Part shown: positions 34,778 through 45,900 of the stretch, piece after piece
How the letters are laid out: the number at the start of each line of letters is the position of its first letter
Position numbering within the stretch: the first letter of the stretch is position 1
Assembly (NCBI GenBank): GCA_032622095.1
Contig: CP136069.1
Coordinates: forward strand, 85,582,958-85,646,957
Reading direction: 5' to 3'
Origin: Siphonodentalium dalli
Lineage: Eukaryota > Mollusca > Scaphopoda > Gadilida > Siphonodentaliidae
Length of the DNA: 64,000 nucleotides
Notes under the pieces: model-generated
Database searches by the model: none
The model's input: only the letters and a program-made list of their open reading frames with translations
What the model was told of the DNA's origin: nothing
Position numbers and translations under genes: made by a program

Positions 34778-37700
34778 TCAATCATGTGTAACATCCAAAG
34801 ATGAGTCACTGTCACAATTGTCCACTATATTGTCCAGATTGTATGGGTTTAAACAATTCAGCTGATATTTACAGGCGAGTGAACAATTCAAGTTGGATTT
34901 TCAGCAGCTACATCTGGACGAAGAACACCTGGAACTTGAACATTTACATGTTGTGATTTCTTGAAATGTTTTCGGTAATGGCTTGGCAGTCATGAGAGTC
35001 GGTGTCATGCCTCCTTCATCTTCTTTCCAACCGTAACTGGTAGGAGATGGTAACATTGGAACAAACGTGAGGGCTGCATACCACACAAATGTTTGATATT
35101 GACTGCGGAGTAGATGTTGATGCAAACAATCTTTAGTTGGTGGAAGTTTTGATAAGTCTGCTGGTTGATGGAACATTTCAGCCCTGAGTTCATTCACACC
35201 ACATGCATTTGATGATAGAGAATAAAGTTGCATGATAAACTTTTCTGCCAGAAGTTTATCAAACTGACCATACAGGTCAATAGGTTGTAGCAGGGAAGGG
35301 GTCTTCATGTATTTCTTCCAAGTAGACTTCTTCCCTTTTCCTGGTTGTATCACATCCTGTAACTGCATGGTAAATTGGCAAACCATTAATTACTGATGCA
35401 GGAAAATTCGTTTCTATATATATCATTAATTGGGAGGTATTTAGGTTTATTCACAGTCCCTGCACTCATAATAATTTCCCCATCAAGATTTCGCAGGTGG
35501 TAGAGAAGCAATACAAGGACATCTGTGTCACGACTTTGGACTATTACTCTAGCATTTCCTTTTGTTGCAGCATCTTGAACATGTAATAGCATTCTGGTAT
35601 CAGCTTTTTCGTGAGATGATTTTAGATGATCTAATGGGGAATCCAGTTGATGTCCGGAGATAGCTATCTGATAGTCAGCACAGCCACCAGCTACAATAAC
35701 GGTATTTCCGATTGGTAGATCAACACCTTTCTTGAGTAATTCACTGGTCAGGAACTGCAGAAGGCTTTTGTTATTTTCTGATGATCCAATGAACGTTACC
35801 CAGGAATGTGGCAGTGGAAGATCTCTTCTATCAACAAGATTGTGTATGTATCTGGTTGACTGATTTCTCTTTTGGCATGTCCCAAATTTTGTGGAGGCTG
35901 CTGAATAATTGTCAAAGACAATATCGACTCGATTACATCCATTTGTCCTGAAGTATTTCAACACTATATTTGTGAAGACATCTGCAAGATCTCCAAATGT
36001 TTCAGAGTGGTTTGGTTTACCAATAGCTTGAACAAGTGCCATACCATCAATTACATAGCACGTTGTCTTAGGAGAATCTGGAAGTTCGTTCAATGAGTAT
36101 TGTCGGATAGAATGTGAAGTATAATGCAGCTTTATTTGTGGAATGGAGCTGTCCATCTAGTGAAGCGAGTGACGTACTGCAACCAGTATTGAAATGTGCT
36201 GTTCTCGGAATTTAATTCACAGAATAAATCAAGCTTGTTAGATAATTTCCCCATCTTCATCATCATTGTTTCCGATACCTGTCTACAGCTGTCCATGTCC
36301 TTCCCTACCTCAAAATATGTAGATAACTTCTTTCCCTCATTATCCAAGACATAAAATCTTGTATCCTCATGCTCTCGAAGCCAGCTCTGATATTCCTGGA
36401 ACAATATTCTGTACACCGCCTCGTTAGCTTGTGTGCACGAACAGACCTGTTCCACAATTTTCCCTTCATTATCTATCTTGTCAGATGTACATTCACTATA
36501 TATCCCAGAGTCTATCCATATGTCAGTCAAGTCAGAAAAAGCAAAATGTAGAGCTATATGAAAACTTCCCATCCTGATAACGACATTTGAGAATTTTTCT
36601 GGCAACAACCAAACAATTTCCTTTGCCTTGCAATAAAGTGCCTGGTCAAATGTAATAACAGTATTTGGTTGTGAGAAATATTTAGAAATATGGCAGCATC
36701 GTAGAAGAACGGTAAGAATTGTGTCCATATCATTGGCTGGGGCAGATATGATTGGTAAGTACCCGATAACTGATTTCTCTGATTGTACAGTGGACATTTT
36801 CTGGTTGTAGCCTGTCCAAGATCACCATGATTCCGTGATATTAAGTAGACTAAATCCTTGTATTTGCTTTCTGATTGCAGGTCATCATTTGGTTTAACAT
36901 CAATCCTGCCAAGCCCTCGTGGTGAAACATGACATGAAACATTTACATACTCGACACTATTAAATGCTGGTGGGACAGATTTAATAACTTTATCCCGTTG
37001 TATTCTATCACTCCTCTGTATTTTGCATGAAGCAGTACTGTCATCCGGTTTGTCTACGGCTCTCTGAAAAGCTGCCATTTGTGTAACATGGAAGGTTCCT
37101 TTTCCATCTAGAGTCTCCTCAATGATGTCCTGGTTATCTGCAGCAAATTGAATAAATTGAACTTTCTGTAAATTGTTGGGAATGAAAGTTGAACTGTTTA
37201 AATGGAATCTCTCTATCTGAGCATTTGCTTCCGTAGTGTCAATTCGCTGAACAGTTTCATAAGAAATGCTATGACTACCAGCATGTAGAAAGTTCACAAG
37301 AAACTTTGACCTAGATATATGGTGAAAAACTAATCCAGTAGCTATATGCTTTGGAGTATTTCGATTACCATTGAACATAGCATATACAATATCTTGGCCA
37401 AGATTTAGAATCTTTTGATGAGTATCAGACTTCTTCTTGCGACTAAGAGTCAACTCATCTTGATTTGGATCCAGGATTAAGCTAAGAAGAGTATACAAGC
37501 TATCAGGAATACAGTCCTCAGCTGCCTTTGTAGAAATAGAGTAACCTATGTGTTTTGACGATGATTTCATATCGGAGTGAACTCTCAATGCTACATGGTA
37601 GAATTCTTTCATAATACTAGTATCACTATCTTGATCCACCGATGCATCAGATTGAAAATTACATAGAAGTTCATTGTCGGTTGATTCAAACAAATTGTTC

Positions 37701-38089
37701 AGCTCCTCGATACTATTATCGTTTGTGCATGAAGAAAACACCAAGCTTGGGACTGTCTTATTTATCTGTCTGCAAAATATAATTTCCGGGCCATAGTGTG
37801 CTTGGAGTTTGAGTTTCAGTGTACTTGAGCGAATATTGTTGGCACTTGTTGGACAATTCTTAGAAATGAGCTCTTCATATTTTTGTACGACTGCATCCAT
37901 TTGAAACGCATGTCCTTGCTGAAAGCCAAAATCGACCAGACTGATGAGATTATTCAAGGCAGAAGTATCCGAAGCCATCACTGATTCATTTTCGTCTGTG
38001 GATAATAGAGTACTATATATTATCTGTCGGTAATTTATTTTTCCATGACATCCATCCAGATGAATAATGGACTTTTTCAATGTATACAT
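34778..38089 (-). pseudogene. Broken intronless gene of the HEADTR/PIN-like family
   Basis: Read right to left, segments of a large multi-copy family of predicted proteins appear in order. 38089-~36825 contains KILNLGQDIVYAMFNGNRNT, FAADNQDIIEETLDGKGTFH and HVSPRGLGRIDV. ~36825-36132, in another frame, contains SVIGYLPIISAP, NTVITFDQALYCKAKEI and VIRMGSFHIALHF. 36156-35386 contains TCYVIDGMALVQAIG, VDIVFDNY, HEKADTRMLL and SRDTDVLVLLLYHL. Then LPIYHAVTGCDTT follows in a third frame, and 35386-34901 has GKGKKSTWKKY and LPPTKDCLHQHLLRSQYQTF. The acidic residues spaced as IDG / FDNY / EKAD / RDTD suggest a PIN/FEN-like nuclease fold (inference). At least four frame changes and a stop at 34901 in the Cys-rich C-terminus show it is dead. 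About 250-300 residues usual between the second and third blocks are missing. Function of the family is not known to me. Confidence 0.8.
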
Positions 38090-38890
38090 TATAACTGAAT
38101 GGTGGAGTCCACTTATTTAATAATTGAAATGTTGAACAAAAACAAACTCTTTATTTCTGGATTTATTCAATATTATTCAATAATCTGAGCTATGTTTCAA
38201 ATAATAGTACTGGATTTGAATTTTGTGATATACGTCCGAAAACTGTTCTCTGTAAGTGACTGACAGAGAATTATGAAGACACAATTACCACCTTAGCAAA
38301 TGTCCAAAAAAAAAATTTATTCAAGCATTTTTATTTTATTTTATTTTTCCGACCGACCCTACCAAAACAATGTTTAAAAAAATATGTAAAGCAGAAAAAT
38401 AAAAATGTTGGCCTTATCTGACATACCAAAGGCTAATAGTATTTTTATGGAATACATGTTGCTTTATAATATGTCCTGCAGACAAAAATACATAATTTTA
38501 AAGGAATATACAGTAGAAAATGACTAAAAAATGACAATTTTTCCTATTAAAATGTCTGAAAATGACATTAATGTTTAAAAATATATAATTTTACAGCTCA
38601 ATACATATTAGTACATCTTTACTTCTATCTATTTAGAAGAAATCAGCTAAAAAATCTCATCTTTAAAAAGTGTTGTCAATGGATAGAGACCAATTATTAA
38701 TTTTTAGATTTTTTTTCTATGGGCGACAGAGTTATGCCCCTTGTATGGCCCCGCACACCTGTACGGTTTGACTACCGGGCGTGGAGTGACCCTGAGGTGT
38801 CCCTTTATACATTAGAAAAGGTTTCAGTTATATACATTCATATATCGACAAAAATGACTTCTAGAGGTTTTTTGTGGTTTTGGCCTCTTA
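38090..38890. other. AT-rich, no gene recognised
   Basis: Sequence upstream of the broken PIN-like gene. The family's N-terminal part is not found here, so the copy is probably 5'-truncated. Confidence 0.4.
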
Positions 38891-41087
38891 GTCTGGTCGA
38901 TAAACTAAAATTTTAGGGTTAACCTAGAAAAAATTTGGACTAAGTTGGTTTCTATTCCATTTTGAAGAGGAATATATCCTCTATAACATATCCAAAATCC
39001 GCTAAAATCCGCTTTGAGCATTTTCTGTAATACAAGATGGCTTCCATGATGGCAGTTGGTATAGAAAAATCCTGAATATCGGTGATAGGTTCGGTAACAA
39101 ATACCAAATTAGTAATAAAATAAAATTCACACAAACAATCCTTAGTCGTAAACCATATCGGTAGAATGTCTGTCAAAAATGGCTGCCAAAATAAACAAAA
39201 TCGAATGAAATTTACAATTTGCGGAAAATTGAATAGCTGGTTATACAAGAACGAACAGGCCGTCGAATTATACGAGGAATAATGATTTCAGAGTATAAGG
39301 GGAGCTATTAATAATAGTATGTAAGAATTCTCTCTAATGTATCTCGCGAGAGAGCAACCGAAAGCCAAGTCTCATACAACGATTGAATGTGGACTTTTTG
39401 GGTGCCAAGAAATAAAAGAATAACGCAGTTTTATCTGTACTGTTTATCTTGAATCGTGTAATATATGTGTATTAAAACAGTTAAATGTGATCTAATAGGG
39501 ATGTACTCATTGTGTGACCTTTTCTAGAAGCAGAAATATATGTAATGAAAACAGTCTCATGAATGTGACCGATAATCATTTATTTTTGAATCTACAACAC
39601 ACAGTCTGTCAAAATTCACTACTATAGAACAGTATGAGAGCTATTCATATGGTACTAGGTAAAATGTGTAGATCCTATTGTCCGTGTCGTAAAATAGTAG
39701 TCATAGTTGCCTCCGGTCAAGTGATTAAACACGAATATTTCACTTTTATCACACAAATACATGGTGGTATACCATGAACGCAATTTATCAAAATACAAAA
39801 GATTACAATAGACTATCTTCAATAAATTCTCAACATAACCCAATTTGCCTACATACTCTATGGCAGAGACTGTCTTTATACCTGGAAATTATGTGCACTT
39901 AAATGCACTAAGGCCACATATACGCGAAACGTACGACCTTTTCTGCAACCGCATCGCCGCGTTTACCCATTCTCCCTAATGTTACACATATCTGCTGCAT
40001 ACAATAACCATAAATAGCAACATTGAGTGAATGGTAAACGCAGAACTAACAACTGTAAACGCTGATGACCTGATATTTAGCGCCAGTATGTGGGTGGCAA
40101 TGGTAACATAATTTCAAACAACAAGATACTGACAACTAATAGTGTGCATTGCGTGGTACATATTCATGTTGTAAAGTGCCGATTGAAGTAATTTGAACAT
40201 AATTGTGTACTAAGAAACCGGTTTGGGAGCACCATGAAAATTAGTACTAAATAAAATGTACGATGTACAGTCTCTTCGATCTAGTGAGATAGGGTACAAT
40301 TCTGTTGAAGAGATAAGTGTTTCTTGACAGTATAATCAGCATTACGACATACGTGTATGGTTTATTGTCACGGAGAGTGTTGAAAATTCTGGAAATATAA
40401 CTAGTATTTACACAGATAGGGTGGGCACTTCAGTTTCTGCTTTACATTCAATAATTAATCATCATTCCAAAAGGAAACTACCACGCACTGTGTGACGAAA
40501 TATTACTTCATGTGTTGCATGCCCGAAATAACTGTTTTTGGTCCGACTGTTGGATGTATTCTAATAAGAAAACCCGAACGTAAATCATTGGGTTAACGTG
40601 CGTAGCAGTGATCGATAAATCATTCAGATATATCTGTTTTAATTATATGTGTACCTTTAAAGATATATAACAACATTCTTGTAAATTACAAATGTGTATT
40701 TTCGCTTATAGGGGTTATCTAATATGTTGCTTTCATCGTAGCATGGATTGTAGTTGCGGCCATTATTATGACAGCCATTTCATCGCCGCGATTGCATTGT
40801 TTTCTGTCCTTGTCACTCTATTCGCCCCCTATACTCTTTTACACAAACTGGTATATATCGGATGGAGGATTAATGCGTTCTGGTGTCGCCGATGAGGGAT
40901 ATTGTAGAAAAACGTACTCGCAAGGTCGAAAAATTAGCATTTTTTTAAATCTCTGTAAAAAAGTTTGCTCAAAGTGGATTTTAGCGGATTTTGGATGTGT
41001 TGTAGAGGAAATATTCCTCTTCAAAATGGAATAAAAACCAACTTAGTCCAAAAAAAATTTCTAGGTCAAACCTTTTATCGACCAGAC
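38891..41087. mobile_element. 2.2-kb element with ~135-bp terminal inverted repeats
   Basis: GTCTGGTCGATAAA at 38891 and its complement ending 41087. Inside these, TTTGGACTAAGTTGGTTT, CCATTTTGAAGAGGAATAT and ATCCAAAATCCGCTAAAATC are mirrored on both sides. The 1.9-kb interior has no transposase or other recognised frame. Class unknown. Confidence 0.75.
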
Positions 41088-41097
41088 TATCTGTACT

Positions 41098-41520
41098 ATG
41101 GGTTCAAATCAAATAATCCAAACAGGAGTTACACGTCAGAAACCGAAATGTTATGAAATCGGTCAAATTCTAACTAAAAAAAGGGATGTAACTCATGTAA
41201 AAATAATTGGACGGAACCCATATTCGAACTTATCCTGTATCGTTAGCTGGGAAATACACATACCAACCTTGGTTCAGATCAAATAACCCAAACTGGAGTT
41301 ATTGGTCGGAAACCAAAAATGTTAACAGATGGTCAAATTCTAAGTAAAAAAAGGGCCCTTAACTCATGTAAAAATAATTGTATGAAACCCATATTTGAAC
41401 TTGGTCTGTATCTTTAGCTGGGAAATACACCTACATGTACCAACTTTGGTTCAGATCAAATATTCCAAATTAGAGTTATTGATTGGAAACCAAAAATGTT
41501 AACGGACAGATGGACATACA
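41098..41520 (+). repeat. ~180-bp tandem repeat, 2.3 units
   Basis: TGGTTCAGATCAAATAA, ACTCATGTAAAAATAATTG and AGCTGGGAAATACAC recur about every 180 bp. Related pieces lie at 27150-27445 (reverse), 33120-33190 and 59905-60250, so this is a dispersed family. Confidence 0.8.
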
Positions 41521-41710
41521 CATACACGGAGACAGACAGGCGGCTAGACTGATTACATAGTACAATGTACTACCTTTTTTTCAAAAGGGCGTATACAAAA
41601 ATATGTGAACAGACAGAGGGACTGACATATCCTACTCTTTTATATATAGATATGGCACTGTGTCTGTTGGGCATAGTGTCATATTCTTCAATAAACACAT
41701 TGTTGCTGAG

Positions 41711-41730
41711 GGGGGGGGGGGGGGGGGGGG
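41711..41730. repeat. Poly-G run of 20
   Basis: Uninterrupted G run following TTGTTGCTGA. Confidence 0.85.
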
Positions 41731-41872
41731 CTGCAGAAAAAGTCCAGTCACAGGAGGGGTGGTTCGAGGTCAGAAAAAAATGTGTGATGCAAATTAGAAC
41801 GTTCAAGTTACTTTAGCGTCTGGATGATAGTTACTATTGAATTTAACTATCTTACTTTTTCTTAATTCTTGT

Positions 41873-42265
41873 CTCTGTTACTCACTTGATAAGGAGAATA
41901 TTCTTATCTCTTCCAGAACATCTCCAAATTGTTAGTAATTATCACAGTGAAAGTAGACCAAGTTTTCTCGTCCCGCAGGGTATCGGTTGGGTTGATGCTG
42001 TTTTGGACCGAGACCTGTCCCGTTACTGCTCTTTCTTTAACTGATTTGACGCCAAGAATCATGGGCAGGAGTTATCTTGCTTGCATGTCTTCGTATTAGG
42101 TCACATAGACACTTTGCATATATGGACATGTAAGGCAGCCTTTTCCAAGCATGAAATCAGATATGTTTATATAAGAGGTCCGTTGAATGTCAAAGCAAAA
42201 AGATTTATAAGTAAACAAAACCTTGTTTTCCAGAGAATTTCGAGTTGTCGCGTTATCAGAAAATA
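41873..42265. repeat. Dispersed repeat, copy 2, with an inverted piece behind it
   Basis: It matches 2109-2505 in the same orientation. The core GGTTGGGTTGATGCTGTTTT also appears inverted at about 42425-42460 (AAAAACAGCATCAACCGAAC), so the local unit may be a TIR element spanning about 41873-42480. Confidence 0.7.
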
Positions 42266-42267
42266 TA

Positions 42268-42324
42268 CAGTAATGCCCTAACTAATCGACTCCTTAACCA
42301 CAGCAGAATTAGAGCTTTCCGATG
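42268..42324. mobile_element. Palindromic TA MITE, family A, copy 5 (remnant)
   Basis: The left end CAGTAATGCCCTAACTAATC runs to CAGCAGAATTA, then jumps to GAGCTTTCCGATGA. The rest is lost. Confidence 0.8.
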
Positions 42325-42514
42325 ACATTTCATATGAATAATTCAGGGTTTCACGTGAATTCGTGTAAATTTGGTACGTCTTTTCAATGAAAGTCTGTTA
42401 TAGAAGAGTAACGGGGCGGGACTCGTCAAAAACAGCATCAACCGAACAGATATCCCAAGCTGTTGAGGACAGAGAAGACTTGTTCTAAGTGAAGGTAACT
42501 CGTTCAATCACAAA

Positions 42515-42954
42515 TTATTGTAATACACAGCAACAATCATTGCAGTCAGCAGTTATCTCCCCGTGTGCTCTGTGTTCATCCTGAGTTATGGTTCCTGGAC
42601 TATTAATAACATCACCGTCCACTAAAACCTGCTCATGATCATCCGGAGTTATGTTTCCTGGACTGTTAATAACATCAACGTCCACTATGAGTTGCTGCTC
42701 TATGGCCTTCTTACAACTATGAACTGAGTCAGGTAGAGTCACATCTATGTGTTGGTCTCCATTACCAACAACATCCAAATTCTGAACAGAAATTGGCGAA
42801 TTCAAGACTTCTGTTGCATCTATACTATCTGAATTGTTTAATATCTCAGGCACCTCTCCTTGGATTGTTTCCTTCACTACATCATTTCCTGTATTATTCG
42901 CATTGAGATTCTCACAAGTCATCCCCACTGGTGTATTTGATGGAGGTTCATATT
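42515..42954 (-). CDS. AKAP7-like: Paralogue 2 exon 8: CaaX tail
   Basis: Acceptor TTTCTCTTGCAG. It encodes EYEPPSNTPVGMTCENLNAN to DCNDCCCVLQ and stop TAA. It contains VDVDVINSPGNITPDDHEQ followed by VDGDVINSPGTITQDEHRA, a 21-residue duplication. Paralogue 1 has no counterpart. Confidence 0.85.
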
Positions 42955-45900
42955 CTGCAAGAGAAATATACTGAAGAACTGAGAACAATAAAACTTTTAA
43001 TACTTTGGAGAAGACAACTCATGCAGATAACACAGCAATTCACAAAATCTTTGAAGGATTACTACTGGACCTCTCTGATTCTAGTTAGCATTAACCCAGG
43101 GACCAGCCTAGAGGGCGACTAGGGAGATATCTTCTCCCTAAAGTGTACCATTTCTCCCTATTTTTGTTCCAGGGAGATGTGAGTTCTCTCTTATATGCCA
43201 GTATGCATATTTGAAAGCAGCATATTTGAAATGTATTTACCGATTATAATTAGGCTTGCCATGATTATTTGATTAATCAACTAACCTTCGACAGGTGCAG
43301 TAGTCGACGGTTATTTACTTTCGTCGACTAATCACCCAAGGGGAGGGGGGGGTTTATTGTTGTGTATGGGAGCAGTACTATGCACCGATGCCATGGCTGG
43401 AAGTAACAGTTAGCAGTTTTGCAGCACAATTTACCACATGACAGCCTGTTCCCTCACCAGACTCACCACATCTGATCGGCTTCCTTTACCCTTGATGCCA
43501 CAGCCGACGTTTGGCATCAACTTCAAAGAATTCTGTGTAAGACATTTCACAGTCCTTGGCGGGCCAGCGGCTTCACTTGCCACTGATGTCGTGTTACAGC
43601 CTTGACATTGTCTATATGTATAGCTGTGAATTTTAATTTATGTTCTGATTGATTGGCAATTAGCAATCATTATAGCCAAAATGGACGATGTGCATCGCAC
43701 TGCATCCATGTTCCATTTTCAAGTTTTATACAAAGTCACAAAGTTCGCGGGACATGGAATGTTCAAAGTTACTAGACAGTTAGTTAGTTAGTGACAAGTT
43801 TGTGTCATCAGTTATTAGTGCTACATACATTAAATTCGCCAAAGTGATAACGTATATAAACTACTAATTTGCTTCAATATTTCTTGCAACTTTGTATTGA
43901 AAATGTCTAGTAATTGTGACTGCATTCCCATCACTTTCACAAAAGCTAAGCTATGTGCCACTGTCTAAATATGTCCTCATAAATTTAAGTGCAAACGCCT
44001 TTTGTCGCAGTTTCGCATTTTAGCCAACTTAATGCGAAGCACATGTTCTGGCTAAATATACTTTGGTGGCTCGCAGTCGAGATTAGATATACTACATGCA
44101 ATTTTGCACAATTATTGTCAGCCGTATGCACAGTTTGAAGTAACATCAGGCTCATTGGCAATTCTAGGCAGTATTTAATAGTAAGGCATGTTGTAACAAC
44201 ATCGGGATGAATGACAGCATGAATACTCCTCGTTGTATATGAAATAAAACATGGAACACTGACAGTTTATTACTGTGTGCAGAATGGATGTAAAGTAGTC
44301 ATAATTTCTCATTTATCACTTGTTTACCTGGGTGTAATATAGGCCACATATATAAACGATTAATCGACTAATCGTTGACTACAATGGTCGATTAGTCCAT
44401 TCTGAAAACTCATAGTTGTGGCAATGGTATACTTACAAATGATTATGGTAAATATAAATGGGCTCTTTTATTGCATAAAACTTATTGGCTCAATGAGAGC
44501 TTTCAGATGAATGGCAACAAGCCATATTTCCGACTAAATCCTGAAAAGTTACCCATAATTCTGCTGTGGTTAAGGAGTTGATTATTTAGGGCATTACTGT
44601 ACATGCCAATACACTGAGTATTTTTTTCGTACTTCTTCAAAGGCTCCTAAAAATATTTAATATCTTGAAATATTCAAATGAATATAATAAACATACCAAA
44701 GTTTACTTGATGAACCACATGGTAGTATCCTGACTTCTGTTTAGGATGCAGCATACTACACAACTGAAGACTTGTGACAATCTGGTCACCAAATGCCTCA
44801 TCCTTGTATTTTGAGTACAGGTCTGGGCTTATTGTCTTCAAAACTGGAATAGAATTTTATCTTACAGTTTGACTCTTTTCTCCAAGTACATGAAATGAAA
44901 GACGGTTTCATTGTCATTATCCTGGATTGAAACAAAATCGTATAGTCACTTTCAATTGAAGAAAATAACATTTTCAATAGAAAATACATATTCCCTATAA
45001 GATACGTTACACACTGAACTACATGGTATATTCATCTTTATTCACAAGAAAGGATTCTATGAGATCCGTTTAAAATTTATTATTTTGGTACGAAATAGCT
45101 TAAGTACCTTTTTGAATCATTATTTATATGACGTAGCAGGTCAAGGTCATTTGTTCACTTGTTATGTATATAAGCAAGTGGGGACACAGTCAAGATATCT
45201 TTTTTCATCCTCTTACAAGATTCGAAGGGTGTGACCGAGCAGCGGGGAGGGAAAATCCCAATTTGGGAGGGACCTGTGAGTTCAGTGTGTAAGTATCTTA
45301 TAGGGAATATGTATTTTCTATTGAAAATGTTATATTCCCTTCAAAGATACGTTACACACTGAACTACATGGTAGAATCAACGCATAGGAGGAGGCTGCGA
45401 GGAATGAGAAACTATTATATTGTAGTTAAGAGTAATTAATTTGAACCTGCTGTGTAGCAACAAATGGATCCAAAAGGTACCGATTTGCAAATTTTATTGA
45501 TGGTACAAGGTAGAGTGGAGAAAGTGGAAGAATGAGCCCATTGGCTGAATCTCTGCACCTCCCCCCCCCCCCCCCTTTTGGTTCTGAAGTCAGACAAACC
45601 TGTAATTGTGAAAACTCCCCAAGGTCATATGCAGGTACATGCATGTGCCACCTCCTCCCTGGAGTAAGCTGGTCATATGCAGAAAGCATAGATCGACCAC
45701 CCTGCTCCATGGTATGTGACTGAACGAACCAAGATATCCCAACGTTTCGACACCAGAGGAAGGAAATCTATTGTTACCTGAATGGTCAATATGGATGCAA
45801 AACGAGGAAGTGGCAACTGTAAATACGATTAGAAACATACCACCAAGTCATGTATGGTGAAGAAAATCGAGAATTAAATAGCCGCTGCATCATGATTGTA

